Source: Pseudomonas solani
GTDB lineage: Bacteria; Pseudomonadota; Gammaproteobacteria; Pseudomonadales; Pseudomonadaceae
Direction of reading: 5' to 3'
DNA: 64,000 bases
Assembly: GCF_026072635.1 (NCBI RefSeq)
Contig: NZ_AP023081.1
Location: 4,708,501-4,772,500 of the forward strand
In this document: positions 47,421 to 56,088 of the stretch, in pieces
How positions within the stretch are numbered: the stretch's first letter is position 1
How the letters are laid out: each line of letters begins with the position of its first letter
Notes under the pieces: generated by a model
Seen by the model: the letters and a program-made list of their open reading frames with translations, nothing else
Database searches by the model: none
What the model was told of the DNA's origin: nothing
Program-made: the position numbers and the translations under genes

Positions 47421-49258
47421 GGCTGGGCTCCTTGCTCATCGGCCAGGGTGCATTGGGCGCGCAGGCGCACCACTCGGTGCTGGCTGCAATACACCACCAG
47501 CTCGCGGGCGTGGGTGAGGATGGCTACCAGGCCGCTGGCGGGGCAGACGCTGAGGCGGGCGATGGGATCGGGGGAATCGAAGAACCTGCAATGGGTGCTG
47601 CCGTCGTACAGGCTCAGGCCCTTGCGGTCGCTGGTCATCAGCAACAGCGACAGGGCCTGGGTTTCGCGATCGGCTACCAGGCCTTGGGCGCTCCAGCCGC
47701 CGGGCACATCGAGTGTCCAGTCCTCCGCGCCTTCGCCCTGAAGCCCCTTGGGGCGGCAGAGCCGCCATTGTTCATGGGGAGTGGCATCCATCAGCAGGGC
47801 ACAGGCGGGCAGGGAGTACGAATTGGCGACGCGGGCGATGAAGGCCTTGCAGGTGCCGCCGGCCTCACCGATGCGCAGGCGAACATTGGTCCGGTGGCTC
47901 GACAGCATTTCCTGCAGGACGACGCTCTGGTCGCGCTTGTACAGGTAGTAGAGCCGGCCGTCCCCGAAGCTGGCCATGGCCAGCACATCGGAGTCCAGCC
48001 GATGCAGGGGCGGCGGTTCGTGGCTCGCGGCCTGCTTGTCGCGGTTCCAGTACAGCAGGTGCCCGGCGGCATCCAGCAGGTACAGGCGCTGGCCGTTGTG
48101 ATTGCTGTTGACCAGGGCCAGCGGCAGCAGGTTGGCGGTGCCCGGTGGGGCTTTGAGCTCCTCCAGCGGCGGGCGCTTGATGGCGCCGAAGCCCTGCAAC
48201 TGCCAGAAACGCAAGTAAGCGCCGGTGTCCACGATGGCGCCGAGGCTCTTGCCCTGGAAGGCCATGGCCAGCGGCTGGTTGCCGGCGGGCCAGTTCTGCC
48301 GGCGCACCTTGGTGACGATGTTCTTTTTGCCGTGGGGCGGTGGCAGCTTGAACACCAGCGCGCCCTTTTGGTCGAGTAGCGTCAGCGCCACCATCTGCCC
48401 GGAGCGGGCGATCACCGGCGGCAGGGTCAGGGCCACTCGCGGGGCGTGCAGCACCCCAGGTTGGGCGAGTGCCTGTGGCCCGGGCAGGGTCATCAGGCCG
48501 AACTGCCCGCTCAGCAGGCGCTTGCCGATGGCGGGTGGCGGCAGCGGCAGGTCCAGGCTGCGACGGCTGCGGGCCTGTTGCAGGGCGACCTCCAGCGCCT
48601 TGCCATCGAGGTGGGTGGTGATCTGCAGCCCGTGGCTGATGCCCGCGTCTTCGGCCGTACCGCCGATCAGCCAGCGCTCGTCCGGCTCCGTCGGCAGCGC
48701 CTCGATCATGGCCTGCCAGGTTTGCCAGTGGGCGGGTTCGGCAGCCGTCCAGCTGCGTGCCTCGAGCACCCGGTTGAGGTCGGCGGGGCCTTGCAGGCCC
48801 TCATGCCAGGCCGGGCGTTGGAGGATGCCCCAGCGCAGCTCGCCGTCGGCTTCCCGCGCGCGGCGGGCGAGGAGGATCAGCATCGCCAGGTGGGCCAGAC
48901 GCGGTGCGCCCAGTTGTCGGGGGCCGGCGTCGAACAGGGCGACGATCAGCCGGCTGCTGTGCCGTGCACGCTGCTGGGGGGCGAGGAACAGGTGCTCGCC
49001 GCCGGCGGCGCGGCGGAGGAATTCATCGGGAATCTCGTCGGCCAGCAGCCATTCGCTGGAGAGCAGCCGCTCATAGGGCCCGCGTCGTTGCAGGTCACCC
49101 AGGCCATCGGGTTCGGGCGGGCCGTTGGGCGTGCGCTCGCGGAAGGGGCCGACCAGGGCTTGCAGGCGGCCGAGCATCGCGGCGAGCTGTTCGGCGAGTT
49201 CCGGAGCCACGCCTTCCAGCAGGGGGTGCCAGGGCTTCAGGGCGTCGGGCAATTGCAT
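47417..49258 (-). CDS. vWA-like and beta-propeller protein of the MoxR operon
   Basis: 613 residues from ATG 49258, two bases after the previous stop. The first 260 residues contain a stretch (SRLIVALFDAGPRQLGAPRLAHLAMLILLARRA) that looks like the first strand and helix of a von Willebrand A fold, with DAG in place of a full DxSxS metal site. The rest is strand-rich with repeated short beta pairs (GHLLYWNRDK, GRLYYLYKRD) as in a beta-propeller. No signal peptide or membrane helix. Probably the middle partner between the AAA ATPase and the bpX6 membrane protein. An open frame upstream of 49258 is ignored because it overlaps the neighbour fully. Confidence 0.65.
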   Translation of the reverse strand: MQLPDALKPWHPLLEGVAPELAEQLAAMLGRLQALVGPFRERTPNGPPEPDGLGDLQRRGPYERLLSSEWLLADEIPDEFLRRAAGGEHLFLAPQQRARHSSRLIVALFDAGPRQLGAPRLAHLAMLILLARRAREADGELRWGILQRPAWHEGLQGPADLNRVLEARSWTAAEPAHWQTWQAMIEALPTEPDERWLIGGTAEDAGISHGLQITTHLDGKALEVALQQARSRRSLDLPLPPPAIGKRLLSGQFGLMTLPGPQALAQPGVLHAPRVALTLPPVIARSGQMVALTLLDQKGALVFKLPPPHGKKNIVTKVRRQNWPAGNQPLAMAFQGKSLGAIVDTGAYLRFWQLQGFGAIKRPPLEELKAPPGTANLLPLALVNSNHNGQRLYLLDAAGHLLYWNRDKQAASHEPPPLHRLDSDVLAMASFGDGRLYYLYKRDQSVVLQEMLSSHRTNVRLRIGEAGGTCKAFIARVANSYSLPACALLMDATPHEQWRLCRPKGLQGEGAEDWTLDVPGGWSAQGLVADRETQALSLLLMTSDRKGLSLYDGSTHCRFFDSPDPIARLSVCPASGLVAILTHARELVVYCSQHRVVRLRAQCTLADEQGAQP

Positions 49259-49260
49259 GG

Positions 49261-49695
49261 TCAGCGTTCCTGCCAGTGGTCGAGGATGCGCGCCAGGTGG
49301 CCCTCGGAGAGCGGCAGCTGGCGGTCCAGCGGCACCGCCCTGGCCGGCGTGGGCCAGAGCAGCAGGGGAGCGCGGCCGTGGCGCCGGGTGAGGGCGCGGG
49401 CGAGCAGGTCCAGCGGCGCATCGGGGCTCAGCCGGGTCGGCAACCAGAGTTCGGGGGCCAGCTCGCAAGGGGCGGCGTAGTCGATGCCGTCCACCCAGGG
49501 CAGGGCCGCGGGCTCGCCGATCACCACCAGCAGGTCATCGCTGGCGGTGGCGTGCAGGCTCGCCAGCTGTTCATCGGGCAGGGCTGACAGGCGCGCATGC
49601 AGGCGCCGGGCGGCTTCGCCCCAGGCCACGGCGGCACGGGGTTCCAGGGCCTGGGCGCGGGGTTGCCAGCGCCAGGCCTGCTTCAGGGGGCTCAT
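49261..49695 (-). CDS. Small protein of the MoxR/bpX operon
   Basis: 144 residues, start overlapping the MoxR stop by ATGA and stop two bases before the next gene. Rich in Leu, Ala, Arg and Pro (DDLLVVIGEPAALPWVDGIDY). Matches no enzyme family I know; by operon position and look it is one of the small bpX domain families described with MoxR-vWA-propeller systems. Cytosolic, no Cys cluster. Tight coupling on both sides implies a fixed stoichiometry with its neighbours. Confidence 0.6.
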   Translation of the reverse strand: MSPLKQAWRWQPRAQALEPRAAVAWGEAARRLHARLSALPDEQLASLHATASDDLLVVIGEPAALPWVDGIDYAAPCELAPELWLPTRLSPDAPLDLLARALTRRHGRAPLLLWPTPARAVPLDRQLPLSEGHLARILDHWQER

Positions 49696-50801
49696 GCGGG
49701 TGTGGCGAGGCGGGCGACCAGGCGCTCACGCAGCTCGGCCAGCATCGGCGGCAGGGCGTCGGCGAGGAAGTTGGCGTCGATCTCCCGCAGCACCGCTTCC
49801 ACGCTCGCGCCCTGGGCGTCGTCCAGGCAGGCGCGGGCCTCTTCGGCCAGGCGGCTGACCCGCGACAGCGGCTGCAGGGTGGCTTCTTCCACGGCGTTGA
49901 ACAGGTTGTCGTTGCTGGCATGGGCGAACAGCTCGCGCAGCACCTCGCGGCCGTGCTGTTGCGCCTCCTGGGTCGGCAGCACGTAGAGCAGCGGCCAGAG
50001 GTCGGCCTCGGTGGCGTGCAGGCGCCCGCCGAGCAGCGCGGCGGCGGCGATCAGGCGCTGGGACTTGACGATGCGCCGGTCCGAGAGCTGCACGCCGGCC
50101 TGGCGCAGGCGGCGGATGGCATCGGCCAGGGCCGGGCGCGCGGCGTCCAGGTTCACCGTTTTCATGGCGCGGCCGAGGGTGTCGAGGTAACCCAGGTTGT
50201 GCTGCCCGACGATGGGCGTCTGCTCGGCCTGCCAGCCGCCGGCGAGCATGGCTTCGAGCTGGTGGTCCGGCACCGCCTCGACGAACAGGTGCAGCAGGAA
50301 GCGGTCGCCGAAGGCGGCCAGGGCCTCGTCCTCGGGCAGGCCGTTGGCGGCGCCGACGCAGACCCGCAGCGGGCAGTCGAGCTGGGTGTGGCCACGGCGG
50401 AAGCGCCGTTCGTTGAGCACGCCGAGCAGGGTGTTGAGGATGGCGGTGGAGCCGAGGAACACCTCGTCGAGGAAGGCGATGTCGGCTTCCGGCAGCATGC
50501 CGCTGACGTCGGTTTCCACGGTGCCTTCGCGCAGCTTGCGCAGGTCCACCGGGCCGAACAGTTCCGACGGTTCGGTGAAACGCCCCAGCAGGTATTCGAA
50601 ATAGCGCCCGCCCATGGCCTGGGCGACGCGGCGCACCACGGCGCTCTTGGCGGTGCCGGGCGGGCCGACCACCAGCAGGTGCTCCTGGGCCACGGCGGCG
50701 AGGACGATGAGTTCGGCGAGCTGGTTGCGGCCGATAAGGCCGGTGGTGGCGGTGCGGATGGCGTCCCTGATGTGCCGGGCGGCCTCGTGGATAGCGTTCA
50801 A
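49692..50801 (-). CDS. MoxR-family AAA+ ATPase
   Basis: 369 residues. Walker A GPPGTAKS (46-53), the MoxR/RavA word PSELFGPVDLRKL, Walker B IAFLDEVF (Asp112, Glu113), sensor-1 region CVGAANGLPED, and a C-terminal helical lid plus a long helical tail. The ATPase should remodel a partner in concert with the vWA-like protein downstream. The start is TTG at 50801: it has GGGAAG upstream and no in-frame ATG is near. First gene of a tight four-gene operon (4-base overlap, 2-base gap, 4-base overlap). Confidence 0.92.
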   Translation of the reverse strand: MNAIHEAARHIRDAIRTATTGLIGRNQLAELIVLAAVAQEHLLVVGPPGTAKSAVVRRVAQAMGGRYFEYLLGRFTEPSELFGPVDLRKLREGTVETDVSGMLPEADIAFLDEVFLGSTAILNTLLGVLNERRFRRGHTQLDCPLRVCVGAANGLPEDEALAAFGDRFLLHLFVEAVPDHQLEAMLAGGWQAEQTPIVGQHNLGYLDTLGRAMKTVNLDAARPALADAIRRLRQAGVQLSDRRIVKSQRLIAAAALLGGRLHATEADLWPLLYVLPTQEAQQHGREVLRELFAHASNDNLFNAVEEATLQPLSRVSRLAEEARACLDDAQGASVEAVLREIDANFLADALPPMLAELRERLVARLATPA

Positions 50802-50830
50802 GACTGCTTCTTCCCTGTGAGCGAGGTGCG

Positions 50831-50859
50831 GATTTTCCGGGAAAAGCAGGCGCTGTCAA
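50831..50859 (-). promoter_or_regulatory. Possible promoter of the MoxR operon
   Basis: A perfect -35 TTGACA on the minus strand (50854-50859), 17-base spacer, and a poor -10 AAAATC (50831-50836), 30 bases before the TTG start. Confidence 0.45.
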
Positions 50860-50894
50860 AGCGCTATTACGGCAGTTCGTCGGCTGGCGCACAT

Positions 50895-50926
50895 CCCGGC
50901 CCGGCTCCGTGTGGAGCCGGGCCGGG
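50895..50926 (-). terminator. Strong GC hairpin after the patatin gene
   Basis: Perfect 14-bp stem CCCGGCCCGGCTCC/GGAGCCGGGCCGGG with loop GTGT, 5 bases past the patatin stop. There is no U-run, so it may pause or protect the mRNA rather than terminate fully. Confidence 0.65.
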
Positions 50927-50930
50927 CGGC

Positions 50931-53606
50931 TCAGTCGATGGTGGGCGAGGCCAGGCGCACGCCGCGCGGCGGCTTGGCCAGGTAGCTCCACAGGGCATTG
51001 GCGATGGCGTTGTGGTTGAGGCCGTCGCCGAACAGCTGCTGGCCGATGCACAGGCCGAGCTGGCGGTAGCTCTCGAACTGGGCCTCGTCGAAGAACTGGT
51101 CGGCGGTGCTCTGGTTGGGGAACACGGGGTTGGCGCGGGCGTAGTTGAACACGTCCACCGGCAGCGATTCGATCAGCCGCGGCTTGAGCAGGAGAATGCG
51201 GCTGGTGAGGGTGCGCGACGCCTCGGCATCGTCGCGCTCGCCGCTGCTGAAGACGTTGAGCAGCATGGCGCAGCGACGGTCGCCGGCGGCCGGTGGCTGG
51301 CGGAAGCCATCGAGGCTGGAGAACACCTGGGACAGCAGCGGGTGGTCGAGCACGTCGCTGTCTTCCTCGATCTCCAGGGCGTGGTCGATGCGCGACAGGC
51401 GGATGAGGTTGGCCAGGTCGTCGAAGCGGTAGTCCGGGTCGCAGCCGCAGTCGCACATGACGATCAGCTCGATGTCCCGCTGCGGGCGCACCAACTCATA
51501 GGTGGCGGTGTTCTCGAAGTGCCCGCCGTCGGTGAGGTAGAGCTTGTCGCGACGATGGCCGTGGAAGTGCGCGGTGAGTTCGTAGAACAGGTAGGTCTGC
51601 GCCGGCAGCCAGCGCGACAGGCGCTCGGAGTTCTTCGACGGGCCGGCCTGGCGCGGCGGGAAGTTGCTCTGCCACCAGGTGCCCAGGCGCACGTTGGCCA
51701 GACCCAGGGCCAGGGAGGTGCCGAGGCTGGTGGCACGGCCCAGGCCGGTGCTGAAGGCGGCGCCGGAGGTGGCCACCCATTGGCCGAGGGACAGCGGCTG
51801 GTTGATCTCGCCCTTGCCGCTGGGCGGGATGCGCACCTTGCGCTCGCCGTCGAGGATGAAGCTCACCGCTTCGGCGTCCGGATTGCCCGGGGCGTACCAG
51901 TAGGGCGCCACGCACAGCGGCTTGCCCTTGCGGTCGCGCTGCACCAACTGCTCGGAGGGGTCCACGGTGAGGTTCATGGTGACGTTGATCAGGTGCAGCG
52001 GGCCGGCGGTGCGGGTGCGGTAGTAGGCGTCCAGGGCGATGTCGTCGCGGGACAGGGTCTGCGCCACGCTCATGCGCTTGCGGCTCTGCCGGCTGGGCAC
52101 GTCGAAGCGCTGGCCGTTGGAGGCGCCGAGGTAGGCGCGGGTCAGGCGCGCGGCGTAGAAGGCTTGCAGGGTGGAGAGGTTGATGAAGCCGATGAACTGG
52201 CCGGATACCCACGCCAGCAGCGCGGCGACCACCGCCAGGCCGATGAGGCGCTGCAGGGCGAAGGGCGGCATGGCGTCCGGGCCGGGCACCTGGCCGTTCC
52301 AGGCCACCCATTGCACCAGCAGGCCCCAGACCAGGGCGATGCACACCAGCATCACGGTGCCGGCGACCAGGGCGATCACATCCAGCGGCAGCTTGCTCAG
52401 CCAGCTGGGCAGCGGCTTGTCGTCGGAGGAGCGGGCCAGGTGGCGGGCGATCCAGGCCAGCGCCGGCAGCAGCGCGGCGGGGGCGGAGGCCTGCCAGTAG
52501 CCCTGGGCGAGCACCACATAGAGCTCCTGGGCCAGTTGGTGGAGCAGCGCCAGGGCCAGCAGGGCAGCGGTGAAGGTGATGGACTGGCTCAGGGCGCGGG
52601 TCACCCGCAGGCGGTAGTTGCGCACGTTGTTGGCGTCGAGGCCGGCGTCGTCGCGGCTCGGTTTGCGTTCCTGGGTGAACACCAGCGCGGCGCACCATAG
52701 CAGCCCCAGCACGGTGACGACGATCACCAGCCACAGCAGGATTTCCACCGGGTTGGTGGTGTCGGGCGTGTGGGATTGCAGGTAAATGGCGGGGATGGCC
52801 ATGGCGATGATGATCACCACCGCGCAGAGGGTCGCCCAGTTGGCCAGGGCTGGGGGTTCGTCCTGGCTCTTGCGCGAGTAGATCAGCCAGTAGGCGAGCA
52901 TCAGCGGCGCCACGCTGAGCAGCGTCACTACGCCGGGCACCAGCAGCAGGCTGCCGCAGAAGGGACTGCCCGGCCAGAAATGGCAGACGGCGCCCTGGGT
53001 GAGGGCGATCAGGGCCAGCACCAACAGCATCGGCATGCCGATCACGTACTGCACCGAGAGCCAGTTGCGCCAGGTCATCGCCAGGGCGTAGATCAGGTCG
53101 CCGGCGCCGGTGGGCGTCAGGTAGCGGCCGTTCTCCCGCAGCCAGGCGGTGGGGCCGTCACCCACCGGGGCGGCCTGGTAGTTGTCGGAGGAGTGGATGC
53201 GCCCCGGCGGCTGGTAGCGCATCACCCGGTAGGCGTCGAGGGCGGCCTGGCGGGCCTTTTCCTGCTCGTCGCCATTGACCGGGCGCAGGCGCTCGGGCTG
53301 GAACAGGCTGGAGAAGAACGAGCCCATGTAGCCGCCGCCGCTGACGGTAGAGAGGTAGTCGAAGCGGGGCAGCAGGCGGGCGCGGGGATCGTCTTCGCTG
53401 TTCTTCGGCTGGCGGTTGGCGCCGGGGTCGACGGGCGCGCGGGCCAGGGCCTGGAGCACGCCGAAGCAGAAGGTGGCGCTGCGGATGCCGCCGCCGGAGA
53501 GGGCGACGGCCCAGGGGCGGCGCGGCGACTCGTTGTCGGTGTCGAGGCCGAGGGCCTTGCGGCGCCAGGTGATCCGGTCCTGTTCCGCCTTGTACTGGTC
53601 TTCCAT
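50931..53606 (-). CDS. Membrane patatin-like phospholipase
   Basis: 891 residues from the ATG behind GGGAG. Patatin catalytic parts surround a membrane block: oxyanion loop ALSGGGIRSA (Gly38-Arg42), nucleophile STVSGGGYMG (Ser89; Thr87 replaces the first Gly of GxSxG), then about seven hydrophobic helices between roughly residues 140 and 500, and the catalytic Asp in LTDGGHFEN (Asp693). The Ser-Asp dyad is therefore split by the membrane part. It should be an inner-membrane lipid acyl hydrolase. It lies 129 bases upstream of the MoxR operon on the same strand, separated by a hairpin and a possible promoter. Confidence 0.85.
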   Translation of the reverse strand: MEDQYKAEQDRITWRRKALGLDTDNESPRRPWAVALSGGGIRSATFCFGVLQALARAPVDPGANRQPKNSEDDPRARLLPRFDYLSTVSGGGYMGSFFSSLFQPERLRPVNGDEQEKARQAALDAYRVMRYQPPGRIHSSDNYQAAPVGDGPTAWLRENGRYLTPTGAGDLIYALAMTWRNWLSVQYVIGMPMLLVLALIALTQGAVCHFWPGSPFCGSLLLVPGVVTLLSVAPLMLAYWLIYSRKSQDEPPALANWATLCAVVIIIAMAIPAIYLQSHTPDTTNPVEILLWLVIVVTVLGLLWCAALVFTQERKPSRDDAGLDANNVRNYRLRVTRALSQSITFTAALLALALLHQLAQELYVVLAQGYWQASAPAALLPALAWIARHLARSSDDKPLPSWLSKLPLDVIALVAGTVMLVCIALVWGLLVQWVAWNGQVPGPDAMPPFALQRLIGLAVVAALLAWVSGQFIGFINLSTLQAFYAARLTRAYLGASNGQRFDVPSRQSRKRMSVAQTLSRDDIALDAYYRTRTAGPLHLINVTMNLTVDPSEQLVQRDRKGKPLCVAPYWYAPGNPDAEAVSFILDGERKVRIPPSGKGEINQPLSLGQWVATSGAAFSTGLGRATSLGTSLALGLANVRLGTWWQSNFPPRQAGPSKNSERLSRWLPAQTYLFYELTAHFHGHRRDKLYLTDGGHFENTATYELVRPQRDIELIVMCDCGCDPDYRFDDLANLIRLSRIDHALEIEEDSDVLDHPLLSQVFSSLDGFRQPPAAGDRRCAMLLNVFSSGERDDAEASRTLTSRILLLKPRLIESLPVDVFNYARANPVFPNQSTADQFFDEAQFESYRQLGLCIGQQLFGDGLNHNAIANALWSYLAKPPRGVRLASPTID

Positions 53607-53829
53607 CCGCCGCTCCCTGGTCGTTGTAGGTCTTCGCTGAAGTCCGCCTAGTAAAGCAGGAGTCGGGCCGATTGCCATTACGGCAAGCGGGCGGCAGGGG
53701 CCTGCCGCCTCCGGCAAGCCCTGGCCTCGCCGGAGGCGCGTAGTGGGCTACAAGCCGCGCCCGGCGTGGGTTTGCAAGCGATTGAAGGCAAAGGTTTTTG
53801 TCGCCGGATGCCGGTGTGGTGGGGCAGGG
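53607..53829. other. Gap upstream of the patatin gene
   Basis: No gene seen. It should contain the patatin promoter. GC-rich with short palindromes (GCCTGCCGCC, CGCCGGAGGCG); nothing firm. Confidence 0.4.
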
Positions 53830-53846
53830 CTGGCACGGCCATTGCT
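53830..53846 (+). promoter_or_regulatory. Sigma-54 promoter
   Basis: CTGGCACGGCCATTGCT fits the -24/-12 consensus YTGGCACGrNNNTTGCW at every fixed base, with exactly 10 bases between GG and GC. The predicted start near 53857 is about 105 bases before the ATG of the 214-residue protein. Confidence 0.8.
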
Positions 53847-53962
53847 CCCCAGGCCCTGTGCTTGAAATTCCGTATGGCAGCACACGCCGGCTTGGTGCAG
53901 TTGCAAGCCCCAGCCCTCCACCCCCGGCAGCGGTCCGCCGGGCAAGGCCAAAAGGAAACCCC

Positions 53963-54607
53963 ATGAAGATCAACGCAGGAGTGAACGACTGGTATTCCTA
54001 CATCAGGCAGTCCAACGCTATGAAAGACCCCTCGATCTCCGCCCTCGACAAGTCTGTCCAGGTCCAGGAGGAGAACGCTTCCCGCTACCAGGACAGGGTG
54101 TCCATTTCCGCGGAGGCCAAGAGCCTCCTCAGCCAGGTCGATGGAGGTGACCCAGCCCTCGCCGACGATCCGTTGAGCCGGGTGGCGCCCGAGGCGACCT
54201 ACAGCCCTGCCAGCCTGCAATCGTCTGCCGCTGCCAGCGAGCCGGAAGCCCAGGCCGCCACCCGCGATGGGGTGGCCGTCGACTCATCGGGCCCGCCCTG
54301 GCGCGTCTTTTCCGCTGGGCAGCCCCTGACCGCCACCAGTCCGGCCGAGGCTGAGGCGCGTATCGACGAGATCACCCGCCAACGCGTCGCCCTCTATCAG
54401 AAGGCCATGGAGGCTGGTGCCAGTGACGAGGAGATCGGGCGGCAGATGGCCGCCTTCAACGCGGCGTTGCCGGATGACTACAAGGCCCTTGCCGGCAAGA
54501 CCGAAGACCCCGCCGCCGCGCTGCGGGTGATGACCGAAGGCGCGGGACTGGCGGTCAGCCAGGAGCCCGACGCGCGGCTGAGGTCGCTGGGCATGCAAGT
54601 GGGCTGA
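53963..54607 (+). CDS. Unknown 214-residue protein behind a sigma-54 promoter
   Basis: Not recognised. It starts MKINAGVNDWYSYIRQSNAM behind AAAGGA, has no signal peptide or membrane helix, a polar N-terminal half with SVQVQEENASRYQDRVSISAEAKSLL, an Ala/Ser/Pro-rich middle (about 65-120) and a helical C-terminal half (AEARIDEITRQRVALYQKAM...). The RVSISAEAK word recalls N-terminal or disordered parts of flagellar accessory and exported proteins, which would suit RpoN control, but that is only a resemblance. A strong bidirectional hairpin follows. Confidence 0.75.
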   Translation: MKINAGVNDWYSYIRQSNAMKDPSISALDKSVQVQEENASRYQDRVSISAEAKSLLSQVDGGDPALADDPLSRVAPEATYSPASLQSSAAASEPEAQAATRDGVAVDSSGPPWRVFSAGQPLTATSPAEAEARIDEITRQRVALYQKAMEAGASDEEIGRQMAAFNAALPDDYKALAGKTEDPAAALRVMTEGAGLAVSQEPDARLRSLGMQVG

Positions 54608-54609
54608 TG

Positions 54610-54647
54610 TTCAGTGGGTTCCCGCGCTCGCGGGGGCCCACTGAAAA
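54610..54647. terminator. Bidirectional terminator
   Basis: TTCAGTGGG...CCCACTGAA outer stem with an inner CCCGCG/CGCGGG stem and a 2-base mismatch, between convergent genes, followed by AAAA on the plus strand. Confidence 0.75.
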
Positions 54648-54667
54648 GCTCCGCAGGTTTACTTCCC

Positions 54668-55903
54668 CTATGGCTTGCTTGTGCACGCCGCGCCCTGTGG
54701 CTGGCGCGACAGGTGCAGGGCTATCAGCAGCGCCAGGCTGAGCATCAGGCCGACGAACAGGCCGATGCCGTTCCAGCCGGCGCGATTCCAGAACAACCCG
54801 CCGACCGTGCCGGCGATCCCCGAGCCCGCGTAGTAGAAGGTCTGGTACAGCGAAGCCGCCTGCCCCTTGGCCTGCACGGCGCGGCGCCCGACCCAGCTGC
54901 TGGCCACCGAGTGGGCGCCGAAGAAGCCGAAGGTGAACAGCAGCATGCCCAGCAGGATCAGCGGCAGCGGCGTGAGCAGGGTCAGGCCGAAGCCGGCGAG
55001 CATCAGCAGGATCACCGCCCAGAGCACCTTCTGCCGGCCGACGCGGTCCGCCAGGGAGCCGACCATCGCCGAGCTGTAGGTGCCCGAGAGGTAGACGATG
55101 GAGAGCATGCCCACCGCCGCCTGGCTGAGGTGGTAGGGCGCATCCAGCAGGTGGAAGCCGATGTAGTTGAAGACGGTCACCAGGCTGCCCATGAGCAGGA
55201 AGGCTTCGAGGAACAGCAGCGGCAGGCGTGCATCGCGAAAATGCATGGCGAAGCCGCCGAAGAGGTTTTTCGCGGTGATGGGCCGCGCCTGGAAGTGCCG
55301 CGATTCAGGCAGCACGCGCCAGAACACCAGCCCGGCGATCAGCGCCAGGGCGCCGATGCAGGCGAGGGTCCAGTGCCAGGACACGTAGTCGACCATCACC
55401 CCGGCCACCAGCCGCCCGCTCATGCCGCCGATGGCGTTGCCACCGATGTACAGGCCGACGGCGAGACCGGTGTGGCGCGGGTCGATCTCCTCGCTCAGGT
55501 AGGTCATGGCCACGGCGGTCAGCCCGCTCAGCGACAGGCCCACCAGCACGCGCATGAGCAGCACCATTTCCCAGCTCTGCATGGCCGCGCTGGCCAGGGT
55601 GAAGAGCCCGGCGCAGAGCAGCGAGACCCCCATCACCCGCTTGCGCCCGAGGGCGTCGGAGAGCGAGCCGGTCACCAGCAGGCCGCAGGCCAGGGCCAGG
55701 GTGGAGACGGAGAGGATCATGCTGCTCTGCGCCGCGCTGATGGCGAAGGCCTGGGCCAGCACCGGCATCATCGGCTGCACGCAGTAGAGCAGGGCGAAGG
55801 TGGCGAAGCCGCCGCAGAACAGCGCGAGGCTGGTGCGCAGGAAGGCGGGGGTGCCTTTTTCGATATGGCTGGGCAGGGCGCTGTCATGGGCGGACGGATT
55901 CAT
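54668..55903 (-). CDS. MFS efflux transporter (YnfM-like)
   Basis: 411 residues, 12 membrane helices, motif A loop GSLSDALGRKRVMG. Similar in feel to the YnfM/AraJ-type exporters (FATFALLYCVQPMMPVLAQ at TM1). The start ATG at 55903 is chosen for its GAGG spacing; a second ATG directly before it and a TTG farther up are possible. Divergent from a LysR regulator that probably controls it. Confidence 0.9.
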   Translation of the reverse strand: MNPSAHDSALPSHIEKGTPAFLRTSLALFCGGFATFALLYCVQPMMPVLAQAFAISAAQSSMILSVSTLALACGLLVTGSLSDALGRKRVMGVSLLCAGLFTLASAAMQSWEMVLLMRVLVGLSLSGLTAVAMTYLSEEIDPRHTGLAVGLYIGGNAIGGMSGRLVAGVMVDYVSWHWTLACIGALALIAGLVFWRVLPESRHFQARPITAKNLFGGFAMHFRDARLPLLFLEAFLLMGSLVTVFNYIGFHLLDAPYHLSQAAVGMLSIVYLSGTYSSAMVGSLADRVGRQKVLWAVILLMLAGFGLTLLTPLPLILLGMLLFTFGFFGAHSVASSWVGRRAVQAKGQAASLYQTFYYAGSGIAGTVGGLFWNRAGWNGIGLFVGLMLSLALLIALHLSRQPQGAACTSKP

Positions 55904-56017
55904 CATGGACCTCGGCAAGGCTTCATCAGGGCCCCGGCGCCTGTCGTGCAGGCGTGCGCCGTCGCACCCGCTGATCGGGGGTGGAGTGGCTGCTTCGTTC
56001 GGGATATGGGCAAAGCC

Positions 56018-56080
56018 TATCGGCGGGGAGTGATACTTTCCAATATATTGTTCGGCATCTTTGATAGGCAGGACATATCA
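56018..56080. promoter_or_regulatory. Possible LysR binding region
   Basis: TATC-N10-GATA (56018-56035) and TGATA-N9-TATCA (56062-56080), centres about 45 bases apart, between the divergent MFS and LysR genes. The second site ends 8 bases before the LysR start. Confidence 0.45.
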
Positions 56081-56088
56081 TTCCCGCC

